A DNA stretch of 64,000 nt from Streptomyces buecherae (GCF_014295035.1 NZ_CP060404.1:662001-726000); one strand, 5' to 3'. Counted from the first letter of the stretch, positions 1-8,316 are shown. Notes: generated by a model from the letters alone, not told the origin. Translations and numbers: made by a program.

Positions 1-329
1 TGCCGGACGATGTCGTGCAGTTCGCCGCCGAGCGGAGCGAGCGCGTACTCCACGCGCGGTGGCACCTCGGCGTAGGCGGTGCGGCTGACCAGTCCGTCGT
101 CCGCGAGTTGGCGAAGGGTGCGGGTCAGCATGCGCTGGGAGATGCCCGGGATCTGGCGCCGCAAGTCCGTGTAGCGCATCGGGCCGCTCTCCAGGACGGC
201 GATGACCAACATGCTCCACTTGTCGCCCACCCGGTCGAGCACCTGGCGGACGAAGTCCATGTGCTCGACGGGGATGCTCGCGCACGGCCCGACCGAAGCC
301 GCCATCCCCGTATCCACGCTGTCCCGCAT
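1..329 (-). CDS. HxlR-family transcriptional regulator (3' end off the left edge)
   Basis: The first 109 codons are visible, starting at an ATG read from the complement of 327-329; the C-terminus lies outside the window. The visible part is a classic HxlR winged helix: a conserved Cys at residue 16, then DKWSMLVIAVLESGPMRY and the recognition-helix segment ISQRMLTRTLRQLADDGLV, followed by a wing ending in PRVEYAL. Family members are small dimeric DNA-binding proteins that often sense redox or electrophile signals through the N-terminal Cys and usually control a divergent neighbour. Here that neighbour is the dehydrogenase at 814, about 0.5 kb away. A second in-frame ATG at codon 9 is a possible alternative start. 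Confidence 0.9.
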   Translation of the reverse strand, partial: MRDSVDTGMAASVGPCASIPVEHMDFVRQVLDRVGDKWSMLVIAVLESGPMRYTDLRRQIPGISQRMLTRTLRQLADDGLVSRTAYAEVPPRVEYALAPLGGELHDIVR

Positions 330-813
330 AGCGCCCCGCCTCTCCCCCACGCACACCGATGTGCCTTTTGTACGGCCTTCCATGCTGTCCCATCATGACG
401 TGACGAACAATCAGCAGGGATCAGGGGTCAGGCCATGGAGGGTGAGACCTGATCCGAGAACTACGGCCCCCGATAGGGCAGTTGGGCGGTCATCGGCCGG
501 ATCAGGCCGTGGAGTGATGTGAGCGCAGCGGTCACGTGGAGGCGGCCCACCGCTCGCCCCCCTGACCAACGACCTCCCGGAGGGCCGGAGGCTTCGGGGG
601 CACCACTCCTTTGCTCGACGTCTCGCGCCCGCCCGGAACGCGACCCACCCGACCGTCCCCGACGCCGACAACCACGCGGCGGCCCGCGGCCCGGACGGCC
701 GCGCGACACCCGCCGCCCACGACGCCCACGCTCGACCCATCCATCCGATCCACACGCGCCGGGGCGCCCGAACTCCCCACGCCCCGGCGGCCATTACACG
801 AAGGAGAGCCACT
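330..813. other. Intergenic region between divergent HxlR and SDR genes
   Basis: About 484 bases with no frame I would call a gene. The open frames here are arginine/proline-rich, lack recognisable motifs and have no ribosome binding site. It should hold the promoters of both divergent genes. The only clear signal is the AAGGAG ribosome binding site at 801-806 serving the SDR gene. Confidence 0.6.
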
Positions 814-1494
814 GTGCCCACTCTCGCCATCGTCGGCGCCGGTCCCGGCATGGGACTGGCCATCGCCCGCACCTTCGGCAGCCGCGGCTTCGACGTCGCC
901 CTGGTCGCGCGCACCAGGGAGAAGCTGGACACGCTGGTCGCCCAGCTCGGACAGGAAGGCATCACGGCCGCCGCGTTCCCCGCCGACATCCTCGACCGCG
1001 CCTCACTCGTCGATGCCCTGGAAGCCGCCGAGGCCCGCTTCGGCGGCATCGACGTACTGGAGTACTCGCCGGCCCCGCACTCCCCGGTGCCCGGCCTCAC
1101 CCTGGCCGCTCCGTCGGAGGTCACGGTGGAGAACCTGCAACCGATGATCGAGTACGGCTTCTACGGCGCCGTAGCGGCGGCCCGGGTCGTGTTGCCCGCG
1201 ATGCGCGCGGCGGGCGCCGGGACCCTGCTGTTCACCACTGGCGGCGGTTCCGTGGACCCGGTGCCGATGTTCGGCAACGCCAACGCGGCCCAGGCGGCTC
1301 TGCGTAACTGGGTGATCAACCTGAACAAGGAGCTGGCCGGCAGCGGCGTGCACGCCGCCCACGTGGCGATCAACGTCTGGATCGGCGGGGGCGGCCCGGA
1401 AGGCGGCCCGACGGCCACCCCCGAGCAGATCGCCCCCCTGTACTGGGACCTGCACGAACACCGCGACCGCTCCGAGGCCGTCTTCAACGCCTGA
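814..1494 (+). CDS. Short-chain dehydrogenase/reductase-like protein with degenerate catalytic motif
   Basis: A 226-residue protein starting at GTG 814, eight bases after AAGGAG. The N-terminus is a Rossmann fold (TLAIVGAGPGMGLAIARTFG), with an NADP-type basic segment VARTREKL after beta-2, so nucleotide binding is expected. The later SDR landmarks are altered. Where the family normally has YxxxK ahead of Ala-Ala-Leu, this protein reads ANAAQAAL, so both catalytic Tyr and Lys appear to be replaced (AxxxQ). The preceding strand TLLFTTGGGS keeps a Ser. It could be a non-canonical reductase or an NADP(H)-binding regulatory protein; the substrate is not predictable. The HxlR gene lies upstream in the opposite direction, and the cysteine hydrolase follows after 115 bases. 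Confidence 0.85.
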   Translation: MPTLAIVGAGPGMGLAIARTFGSRGFDVALVARTREKLDTLVAQLGQEGITAAAFPADILDRASLVDALEAAEARFGGIDVLEYSPAPHSPVPGLTLAAPSEVTVENLQPMIEYGFYGAVAAARVVLPAMRAAGAGTLLFTTGGGSVDPVPMFGNANAAQAALRNWVINLNKELAGSGVHAAHVAINVWIGGGGPEGGPTATPEQIAPLYWDLHEHRDRSEAVFNA

Positions 1495-1534
1495 CGGGCC
1501 CCCTCGGGCCTGAACGGAGACCAGTGGACAAGTA

Positions 1535-1568
1535 GTTGACGTGTCATATAGAAAGATGACGCGTCAAC
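1535..1568. promoter_or_regulatory. Inverted repeat operator upstream of the cysteine hydrolase
   Basis: Arms GTTGACGTGTCAT (1535-1547) and ATGACGCGTCAAC (1556-1568) are reverse complements with one mismatch, separated by 8 bases. Each arm is itself nearly palindromic around TGACGCGTCA. The right arm continues as TGACGCGTCAACCA, and almost the same sequence (TGACACGTCAACCA) occurs at 2430-2443 just before the MarR gene. This looks like an operator for that MarR protein; the binding is inferred. Confidence 0.6.
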
Positions 1569-1609
1569 CAAATGGTTCGTGCGCGCCCGCACTCCTTAAG
1601 GAGATCTCG

Positions 1610-2275
1610 ATGAGCACGTCGCCGAAGGCCGGCCTCGAAGCCCTGCTGACCCCCGAGGAGAGCGTCCTGGTGCTGATCGATCACCAGCCGTACCAGTTCG
1701 CGAACCTGCACAGCCACGAGCCGATGATGGTCACCAACAACGTCGTGGGCCTGGCCAAGGCCGCCAAGGGCTACGGCGTCCCGACGATCCTGACCACGGT
1801 CGTGGAGGAGCGCGGGGGTCTGCTGATCCAGCCGTTGCAGGACGTCTTTCCGGACCAGAAGCCGATCAACAGGACCCTCATCAACACCTGGGAGGACCAG
1901 GTCGTGGTGGACGCCGTGAAGGCCACCGGCCGCAGGAAGCTGATCATCGCCGGCCTGTGGACGGAGATCTGCGTGGCCATGCCCGCCATCCAGGCGGCGG
2001 GGGAAGGCTTCCACGTGTACGCCGTCACCGACGCGTCCGGGGGCGTGTCGGCCGAGGCTCACGACATGGCGGTACGGCGCATGACCCAGGCCGGGGTCGT
2101 GCCGATCACCTGGTTGGCCGTGATGTCCGAGTGGCAGCGCGACTGGGCCCGGACGGACCGCGTCACGCCCGAGGACCAGATGGCCGTCCTGGAGCACACG
2201 GGCGCCACCGGGATCGCGACGGTCTGGGAGCAGCAGCTTCTGAACACCCCGGTCGCCGAGACGGCCACGGCCTGA
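1610..2275 (+). CDS. Isochorismatase/YcaC-like cysteine hydrolase
   Basis: A 221-residue protein. ATG 1610 is preferred because TAAGGAG (1597-1603) sits 6 bases upstream; a longer frame reaching back to 1541 would run through the operator. Family features: the strand VLVLIDHQ carrying the catalytic Asp (D24), and LIIAGLWTEICV carrying the nucleophilic Cys (C121), the arrangement seen in YcaC and isochorismatase-superfamily hydrolases. Members hydrolyse small amides or vinyl ethers; the substrate here is unknown. The palindromic operator upstream resembles a box before the MarR gene at 2463, suggesting MarR-controlled, stress- or drug-inducible expression. A perfect hairpin terminator follows. 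Confidence 0.88.
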   Translation: MSTSPKAGLEALLTPEESVLVLIDHQPYQFANLHSHEPMMVTNNVVGLAKAAKGYGVPTILTTVVEERGGLLIQPLQDVFPDQKPINRTLINTWEDQVVVDAVKATGRRKLIIAGLWTEICVAMPAIQAAGEGFHVYAVTDASGGVSAEAHDMAVRRMTQAGVVPITWLAVMSEWQRDWARTDRVTPEDQMAVLEHTGATGIATVWEQQLLNTPVAETATA

Positions 2276-2281
2276 CGGCGC

Positions 2282-2326
2282 GGGAGCCGGGGGCGGTCTC
2301 GGCACGGAGTGCCGCCCCCGGCTCCC
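2282..2326 (+). terminator. Perfect 15-bp stem hairpin after the cysteine hydrolase
   Basis: GGGAGCCGGGGGCGG (2282-2296) pairs perfectly with 2312-2326 across a 15-base loop. There is no T tract, as is usual for actinomycete terminators. It begins 6 bases after the hydrolase stop codon. Confidence 0.75.
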
Positions 2327-2429
2327 ACCCATCACGCGACCGTCCAAGAGCCGCCCAGCCGTCGACCCGTCGGGGGCGGGGACGCCCCGGTCGCGCCGTC
2401 ACGGCGGCTCGTATACCCAGCCGGTCCGG

Positions 2430-2487
2430 TGACACGTCAACCAGTTCACTACACTCACCCTCGTGACTGACGGGGTGAACTGGCTGA
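2430..2487. promoter_or_regulatory. Probable autoregulatory sites at the MarR start
   Basis: TGACACGTCAACCA at 2430-2443 matches the right arm of the 1535-1568 operator in 13 of 14 bases. In addition TCAACCAGTTCAC (2437-2449) and 2475-2487 form inverted arms with one mismatch, bracketing the GTG start at 2463. Binding here would block both transcription and translation initiation, as expected for MarR autorepression. The role is inferred. Confidence 0.5.
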
Positions 2488-2930
2488 CGGCGGAGGAGCA
2501 GCACGCGTGGCGGAGCTTCGTCCGGTTGCATGAGCGACTCATCGGCCGCCTGGCACATCTGCTCCAGACCGAGTCGCGTCTCTCGGCGACGGATTACGCG
2601 GTCCTGGTCAACCTGACGGACGTGCCAGACGGCCGCCGGCAGTACCAGGACCTCGCGCGGGCGCTGGAGTGGGAGAAGAGCCGGATGTCCCACCACATCA
2701 CGCGCATGATCGGGCGCGGCCTGGTAGCGCGCGAGGAGTCCCCGCAGGACGGCCGGGCCGCCTACGCGGTGATCACGGAGGCGGGACGCGAGGCCATCGC
2801 CGCGGCGGCCCCACTGCACGTACAGGCCGTCCGGTCCCTCTTCCTGGACCACCTCGCGCCGGCGGAACTCCGCGCCCTGGCCGAGATCTCCGTCCGCGTG
2901 GTGGAGAAGCTGGACGAGAACGACGCCTGA
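2463..2930 (+). CDS. MarR-family transcriptional regulator
   Basis: A 155-residue protein starting at GTG 2463. It has the MarR winged helix: dimerization helix (RSFVRLHERLIGRLAHLLQ), then LSATDYAVLVNL, the helix-turn-helix YQDLARALEWEKSRMSHHI, and a wing EESPQDGRAAYAVITEAG. MarR proteins are dimeric repressors released by small phenolic or oxidant ligands. Matching TGAC(A/G)CGTCAACC boxes lie before this gene and before the cysteine hydrolase, so those two are the likely targets. GACACGTCAAC also recurs at 4501, upstream of cysC, which may or may not be meaningful. Confidence 0.92.
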   Translation: MTDGVNWLTAEEQHAWRSFVRLHERLIGRLAHLLQTESRLSATDYAVLVNLTDVPDGRRQYQDLARALEWEKSRMSHHITRMIGRGLVAREESPQDGRAAYAVITEAGREAIAAAAPLHVQAVRSLFLDHLAPAELRALAEISVRVVEKLDENDA

Positions 2931-4577
2931 GCGGAGCACGCCAGTCCCCCGACGGCCGCGTGTGGCTGTGGCGCCGGGGGCGCGACTTCGTGATCGCGCC
3001 CGGTGGCCTGGCCACGCCGTCGGCGGGGGGTGGAGCATGACCATCGCCCGGGTGGCCGCGCCGCCCGCCTTTCCCTCCCGTGATGCCGGTGCGGGCGCCC
3101 CACCGGCGCCTAGGTTTCCTAGCACAACGGCACTCGCCGCTTACGACCGTGGCATTCGTGCAGCACGTAATAGCGGTTCAGGCTCAGGTGTCATCGAAAT
3201 ATTCTTCATCTGTGCTCGAACGTGGACGATAATGCCATTCGCCTCCGCATTTCGGGGCCCGGTGTGCGAGATTCCGGAAACCGTCCCCTCGCGGCAGCCC
3301 ATGGTCAAGATTGCCGTGCAGGAGTAGGTCCGTGCTGGGGGCACGAAATCCTCCCCTGGAGTCGTGCACCAGGCGGCCAACGGATATCGCTCCTCGGCTC
3401 GCCTCGACTTCCGATGCGCCCACGCGCAAGCCTGGTCCCGCGAAGCCGGACCGGCCAGGGTCCGGAACCGACCAGCAGTCGACCGTCCGGCAGACCATCG
3501 TCCTGGCCGAGGCCGGAATTCGAGGGCCCGGTCGCCTTCGAGGAGGAGGGTGGCACCTCCGGCCGCCTCCAGCCCCCGGCGCCCCGGGCTCTGGTCACGG
3601 CACCGTGCCGCGCCCGGATGAAGGGCACTTTCTGGCCGCCTGGTCGTGGCGGCACCGGGACAGCCCGAGCGTGGGCGTGAGAGGTGGCTCCTGGTCGGCT
3701 CCACGCGACGCGGGCCGGCCTCACGCACCCGCTCGGGCACTGCGGGCGCGCGGCCTCGATCTCCCGCCGCCCTGGAGTGATCCGACTGCCGGCCGAGGGC
3801 TGTTCTCCGCCACGAGGGGCTCTTCTTCGGCCGTCCTGCCGGAGCGCATCTGGCCGGTTCTCGAAGGCGCGTACGCGGGCGCCGCCGGCGCACTTTGCCT
3901 AGTCGTCACCGGTTCAAGCAAAGCGCGCCGTCGACGGCGCGAGCTTCGGGGCGACGGTTGTCGATCTCCGGCCGAGGCGCGATTCTTGCGGCCGCGGGCG
4001 GTTGGCCGATACGTGCGGTAGGGATTTGGGCAGCGTGGGGGACAGTGATACGACGGAAAAGGAAATGCCGGTGTCACTAAAAGGCGAACGCGCGCCGGTG
4101 CGGAATTCCGCAAGGCGCCCGCACTGACACCGAGTTACGGCGAAGAGCGTGTCGCGGGCCGCCGTGAAATGGCGCGCCAGCGATTCCTGGTGTAAGCGTG
4201 AATACGGAGCGCGATCTTCCGGAGAGTCCGGTGAACGAACGGCTGGCAGCGCCTCATCACCGCCTCTCCGAGTGAAAGGTGAAGACGGCACGGGAGATCG
4301 CCCTTCCTCCTCTCCCTTGATGACGGTACTTCCGCTCGTCCCGCGTGTGACGTGAGGTCCGAGCGTTCGGCGGAAGCGGCGCGTTCAGCGGGTTCAGCAG
4401 CTCTCCCGCCGCGCCCGGAGCCGGCCCGAGCACTGCGGTGCGGCGGCGTTCCGGCGCGGCACGACATCGACGCGGCGGCGCGCTCACACATCGACAGATC
4501 GACACGTCAACACGCCCGCGACGGCGACACATCGCGTCGTCGACGCATCGACAGGCCATGACGATGAGGTGATCAGT
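2931..4577. other. 1.65-kb region without a convincing gene
   Basis: No open frame here has recognisable protein motifs, actinomycete codon bias or a ribosome binding site in place. Long frames on either strand are arginine-rich and look like chance. Several short stretches (3120-3330, 4030-4120) are noticeably less GC-rich than their surroundings and could hold promoters. Notable items are a perfect 18-bp palindrome at 3924-3941 (CGCGCCGTCGACGGCGCG), a short inverted repeat GCCGGTG/CACCGGC at 3085-3107, and repeated ATCGAC motifs close to cysC. It could be an eroded gene, a long leader of the sulfation operon or an RNA gene; the sequence alone does not decide. Confidence 0.5.
4466..4552. repeat. 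Cluster of ATCGAC motifs upstream of cysC
   Basis: ATCGAC occurs at 4466, 4490, 4498 and 4547, three times as ATCGACA, within 87 bases ending 25 bases before the cysC ATG. GACACGTCAAC at 4501-4511 is identical to 2431-2441 in the MarR control region. This may be a regulator binding array for the sulfation/encapsulin operon. Chance is a real alternative, because the hexamer is GC-compatible. Confidence 0.3.
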
Positions 4578-5138
4578 ATGGAGTCGGGACCGGTCTGCAC
4601 CTGTTGGCCCGGCGCGACAGTGTGGATCACGGGGCTGCCCAGCGCGGGCAAGACGACCATCGCCACCCTGCTCGCGACGCACCTGAGAGGGCGCGGACGC
4701 CGGGTGGAGGTGCTGGACGGCGACCAGGTCCGTGCCTGCCTGTACTCCGGGTTGGGCTTCTCCCGCGAGGACCGGCACACCCATGTGCGGCGCGTCGGGA
4801 TGATGGCCGAGGTCCTCGCCCGCAACGACGTCCTGGTCCTGGTACCGGTCATCGCTCCGTACGCCGACAGCCGTGCCGCTGTGCGGGCACGGCACCACCG
4901 CAGCGGGACGCGGTTCCTGGAGGTGCACGTGGCCACCCCCGTCGAGGTGTGCGCGCAGCGCGATGTGAAGGGCCTGTACGCGCGGCGGTCGGCCGGCGAG
5001 ATCTCCGCGTTGACCGGCGTGGACGCCCCGTACGAAGCGCCCGAGGAACCGGACCTGGTGATCGAGGCACACCGGCAGGACGTCGGCGCGTCCGTCGCGG
5101 CGCTGCGCGCGCTGCTCACGACGAAGGGGGTGGCATGA
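4578..5138 (+). CDS. cysC: Adenylylsulfate (APS) kinase
   Basis: A 186-residue cytoplasmic enzyme that phosphorylates adenosine 5'-phosphosulfate with ATP to give PAPS, the universal sulfuryl donor. Visible: P-loop GLPSAGKTT, VEVLDGDQVR, FSREDRHTHVRRVGMMAEVL, the APS-binding KGLYARRSAGEI and LTGVDAPYE, all diagnostic for CysC. ATG 4578 is chosen with TGAGG 8 bases upstream; GTG 4569 is a possible alternative. It is the first gene of the operon and overlaps cysD by ATGA. Placement with a sulfotransferase downstream indicates PAPS made for secondary-metabolite sulfation rather than cysteine synthesis, where a PAPS reductase would be expected. Confidence 0.96.
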   Translation: MESGPVCTCWPGATVWITGLPSAGKTTIATLLATHLRGRGRRVEVLDGDQVRACLYSGLGFSREDRHTHVRRVGMMAEVLARNDVLVLVPVIAPYADSRAAVRARHHRSGTRFLEVHVATPVEVCAQRDVKGLYARRSAGEISALTGVDAPYEAPEEPDLVIEAHRQDVGASVAALRALLTTKGVA

Positions 5139-6088
5139 CCAGCGCGGTGACCGGCACGCACACCGACGGCGACGGGCGTCTGGGCGGGAGTCCGTACGCG
5201 CTCTCCCACCTGGACGTGCTGGAGTCGGAGACGGCACACATCTTCCGGGAGGTGGCGGGCGAGTTCGAGCGACCGGTGCTGCTGTTCTCCGGTGGCAAGG
5301 ACTCGGTGGTGATGCTCCAGGTGGCGCTGCGGGCCTTCGCGCCGCAACCGCCCCCGTTCGCCCTGCTGCACGTGGACACCGGGCACAACTTCCCCGAGGT
5401 GATCGAGTACCGGGACCGGGTCGCGGAGCGGCACGGGCTGCGGCTGCACGTGGCGTCCGTACAGGAGTTCATCGACCGCGGCGAGCTGCGCGAGCGGCCG
5501 GACGGGACCCGTAACCCGCTCCAGACGGTGCCGCTGCTGCGCGCCATCGAGCAGGACCGCTTCGACGCGGTCTTCGGTGGCGGGCGGCGCGACGAGGAGA
5601 AGGCGCGGGCCAAGGAGCGGGTGTTCTCGCTGCGGGACGAGTTCGGCGGCTGGGACCCGCGCCGGCAGCGCCCCGAGCTGTGGCAGATGTACAACGGGCG
5701 GCACACGCCGGGCCAGCACGTCCGCGTCTTCCCGTTGTCGAACTGGACCGAGCTGGACGTGTGGCAGTACATCGCACGGCGGCGCATCGAACTGCCGGCC
5801 ATCTACTACGCGCACGAGCGCGAAGTCTTCTCGCGCGACGGCATGTGGCTCGCGGCGGGCGAGTGGGGCGGGCCGCGCGACGGCGAGCGGGTGGAGCGGC
5901 GCCTGATGCGCTACCGCACCGTGGGCGACATGTCGTGCACCGGAGCCGTGGAGTCGGACGCCGACACGGTCGAGAAGGTCATCGCGGAGGTCGCGGCCTC
6001 GCGGCTGACGGAACGCGGTGCCACCCGGGCCGACGACCGGCTGTCCGAGGCCGCCATGGAAGACCGCAAGCGCGAGGGGTACTTCTGA
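5135..6088 (+). CDS. cysD: Sulfate adenylyltransferase subunit 2 (ATP sulfurylase)
   Basis: A 317-residue PP-loop nucleotidyltransferase that, with CysN, makes APS from ATP and sulfate. The pyrophosphate-binding loop LLFSGGKDSVVML lies near residue 50, followed by HVDTGHNFPEVIEYRD and FGGGRRDEEKARAKER. The C-terminal TVGDMSCTGAVES and the final DRKREGYF are both typical of CysD. Its ATG overlaps the cysC stop codon (ATGA), so translation is coupled; cysN starts 1 base after its stop. Length matches the family (about 300 residues). Confidence 0.97.
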   Translation: MTSAVTGTHTDGDGRLGGSPYALSHLDVLESETAHIFREVAGEFERPVLLFSGGKDSVVMLQVALRAFAPQPPPFALLHVDTGHNFPEVIEYRDRVAERHGLRLHVASVQEFIDRGELRERPDGTRNPLQTVPLLRAIEQDRFDAVFGGGRRDEEKARAKERVFSLRDEFGGWDPRRQRPELWQMYNGRHTPGQHVRVFPLSNWTELDVWQYIARRRIELPAIYYAHEREVFSRDGMWLAAGEWGGPRDGERVERRLMRYRTVGDMSCTGAVESDADTVEKVIAEVAASRLTERGATRADDRLSEAAMEDRKREGYF

Positions 6089-6089
6089 C

Positions 6090-7532
6090 ATGAGCACGCG
6101 CGATATCGCACTCGGGACCCAGCACGGGGTCGACCGCGAGGGCCGCCCGGAGTCGGGCGCGGGGCCCGGCACCGCGACCGTCACGGAAACCGGCCCGCTC
6201 GCGTCGGTCACCACGCTGCTGCGCTTCGCCACCGCCGGTTCCGTCGACGACGGCAAGTCCACCCTGGTGGGGCGGTTGTTGTACGACTCAAAGTCGGTGT
6301 TGACCGACCAGTTGCGGGCCGTCGAGGCGGCGTCCGGCCAGCGCGGACACGACGGCCCCGACCTGGCGCTGCTGACCGACGGGCTGCGCGCCGAGCGCGA
6401 GCAGGGCATCACCATCGACGTCGCGTACCGCTACTTCGCCACGCCCCGGCGCCGCTTCATCCTCGCCGACACCCCGGGCCACGTGCAGTACACCCGCAAC
6501 ATGGTCACCGGCGCCTCCACCGCCGAACTGGCCGTCGTCCTGGTCGACGCCCGCAACGGCGTCGTCGAGCAGACCCGCCGACACGCCGCCGTCGCCGCCC
6601 TGCTGCGCGTGCCGCACATCGTGCTCGCCGTCAACAAGATGGACCTGGTGGACTACGCGGAGCCGGTGTTCACCGCCATCGCGAAGGAGTTCACCGACTA
6701 CGCCGCCTCACTCGGTCTGAGCGAGGTCACCGCCATCCCGATCTCGGCGCTGACCGGCGACAACGTGGTGACCGGCTCGTCCCGCACGGACTGGTACACC
6801 GGTCCGACGGTGCTGGAGCACCTGGAGGCGGTGCCCGTCACCCACGACCCGGGCCAGGAGGTGGCCCGGCTGCCGGTCCAGTACGTCCTGCGCACCCACG
6901 GCCCCGAGCGCGTCGAGCGCCGGTACGCGGGGCAGTTGGTGTCGGGGATGCTACGGGTGGGGCAGCCGGTGACCGTGCTGCCGGCGGGGCACACCAGCAC
7001 CATCGAGGCCATCGACAACCTGGGCGATGCGGTGGACGTGGCCTGGGCCCCGCAGTCGGTGTCCCTGCGCCTCGCCGACGACCTCGATGTCGCGCGCGGC
7101 GACCTCGTCGTGCCACGGGACGCGGCGGTGGAGCCGACCCGGCGGCTGACGGCAACCGTCTGCCACCTGAGCGACGCCCCGCTGCGGCCGGGCGCGAGGG
7201 TCTTGCTGCGGCACGCCACGCGCACGGTCGCGGCGGTGGTCGAGGAGATCCCGTCCCGGCTCGTGCTCGCGGACCTGACACAACACCCGGAGCCGGGGGA
7301 ACTCGTGGCCAACGACATCGGCCGGGTGGTGGTGCGCACCCTGGAGCCGCTCGCCGTCGACCCGTACGCCCTCTGCCGGCGCACCGGTTCCTTCCTGCTC
7401 ATCGACCCGTCGGACGGGACGACGCTGACGGCGGGCATGGCCGGGCGCGCCTTCGGTGAGGCGGCGGAGGCGGACGCGCAGGGGGCCGGCGGCCGGGGAA
7501 GCGAGGCACCGGACCGCTCCCACATGACCTGA
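6090..7532 (+). CDS. cysN: Sulfate adenylyltransferase subunit 1 (GTPase)
   Basis: A 480-residue translation-factor-type GTPase that drives APS formation by CysD. GTP-binding motifs appear in order: AGSVDDGKSTLVGRLLYDSK (G1), EREQGITIDVAYRYF (G2), DTPGHVQYTRNMVTGAS (G3) and NKMDLVDY (G4), followed by two beta-barrel domains. Length agrees with E. coli CysN; there is no fused APS kinase domain, consistent with the separate cysC upstream. ATG 6090 follows the cysD stop directly. A 94-base gap separates it from the HAD gene. Confidence 0.97.
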   Translation: MSTRDIALGTQHGVDREGRPESGAGPGTATVTETGPLASVTTLLRFATAGSVDDGKSTLVGRLLYDSKSVLTDQLRAVEAASGQRGHDGPDLALLTDGLRAEREQGITIDVAYRYFATPRRRFILADTPGHVQYTRNMVTGASTAELAVVLVDARNGVVEQTRRHAAVAALLRVPHIVLAVNKMDLVDYAEPVFTAIAKEFTDYAASLGLSEVTAIPISALTGDNVVTGSSRTDWYTGPTVLEHLEAVPVTHDPGQEVARLPVQYVLRTHGPERVERRYAGQLVSGMLRVGQPVTVLPAGHTSTIEAIDNLGDAVDVAWAPQSVSLRLADDLDVARGDLVVPRDAAVEPTRRLTATVCHLSDAPLRPGARVLLRHATRTVAAVVEEIPSRLVLADLTQHPEPGELVANDIGRVVVRTLEPLAVDPYALCRRTGSFLLIDPSDGTTLTAGMAGRAFGEAAEADAQGAGGRGSEAPDRSHMT

Positions 7533-7626
7533 GCACCAGTCCGTGCGGGGCCGTGCCGCGCGCGGCGGCGCGGTGCGCCGCGCCCGCCCACGGCACGCCC
7601 CGACCACGACGCGAACAGGATGAGGA

Positions 7627-8316
7627 ATGTCCGATCACTTAGTTGTCTTCGACTGCGACGGAGTGCTGGTGGACAGCGAGACGCTGTCCGCCCGGGTCAT
7701 GCGCGACATGGCCAGCGAACTCGGTGTGACCTTCGCCGGCGATACGGCGCTCGCGATGATCCAGGGGCGCAAGGTCGCCGAATGGGTGGCGGAACTGGGT
7801 GAGTTGGCCGGCCGGCCCGTGTCCGACGCCTTCGTACCCGAGTTCCGCAGCCGCTGCGCCGCGGCGTTCGACCGCGAACTCCTCGCCGTCGACGGGGTCG
7901 ACGAGCTGCTGTCCGGCCTGGACCTGGCGTTCTGTTGCGCCTCCAGCGCCCCGCTGGAGAAGATCCGGCACGTCCTGGGCCGCACCGGCCTGCTGCGCCA
8001 CGTGCGCCCCGAACACCTTTACAGCGCCTACGAGATAGGGGTCTGGAAGCCGGACCCGGGGCTGTTCCTGCACGCCGCCCGGGCCCACGGTGTCCCGCCG
8101 GAGCGGTGCGCGGTGGTGGAGGACAGCACGCCGGGTGTCCGGGCCGGCCTGCGCGCCGGCATGACGGTGTTCGGCTACGCGCCGAACGGCGTCGCGGCGT
8201 TCGCCGAGGAGGACGTCACGGTGTTCCACTCCATGCGGGAGCTTCCGGAACTGCTGCGGCGTTGGCACGCGGCGCTCCCCGACGCCGCCACGCCCGCGAG
8301 GGAGGTGTGCCGGTGA
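7627..8316 (+). CDS. HAD-family phosphatase (beta-phosphoglucomutase/phosphoglycolate-phosphatase type), TTA codon
   Basis: A 229-residue HAD hydrolase. Motif I is VVFDCDGVLVD with the nucleophile/acid pair D9 and D11; motif II is the Ser-rich FCCASSAPL; motif III Lys is in IGVWKPDPGLF; motif IV is VVEDSTPGVRAG. The helical cap between motifs I and II places it in subclass I, which includes sugar phosphatases and beta-phosphoglucomutase. Codon 5 is TTA (7639-7641), the rare leucine codon read by bldA tRNA in Streptomyces, so translation may be restricted to later development. It overlaps the transaldolase gene by GTGA, so the two are probably translated together and may act on the same sugar phosphate. 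Substrate unknown. Confidence 0.93.
   Translation: MSDHLVVFDCDGVLVDSETLSARVMRDMASELGVTFAGDTALAMIQGRKVAEWVAELGELAGRPVSDAFVPEFRSRCAAAFDRELLAVDGVDELLSGLDLAFCCASSAPLEKIRHVLGRTGLLRHVRPEHLYSAYEIGVWKPDPGLFLHAARAHGVPPERCAVVEDSTPGVRAGLRAGMTVFGYAPNGVAAFAEEDVTVFHSMRELPELLRRWHAALPDAATPAREVCR

Noticed and set aside
411..1124. 237-codon reverse frame overlapping the SDR start
   Set aside because: Shadow of the SDR gene on its antisense strand; Arg/Ala/Ser-rich with no motif.
3141..3893. 250-codon reverse frame in the gene-free block
   Set aside because: Arginine/proline-rich, no motif and no ribosome binding site; a neighbouring frame on the other strand is equally open.
3905..3945. GGTTCAAG near a palindrome, resembling a tRNA T-arm or attachment site
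   Set aside because: No matching T-stem, anticodon arm or CCA end could be built, and no integrase or duplicated core is present.
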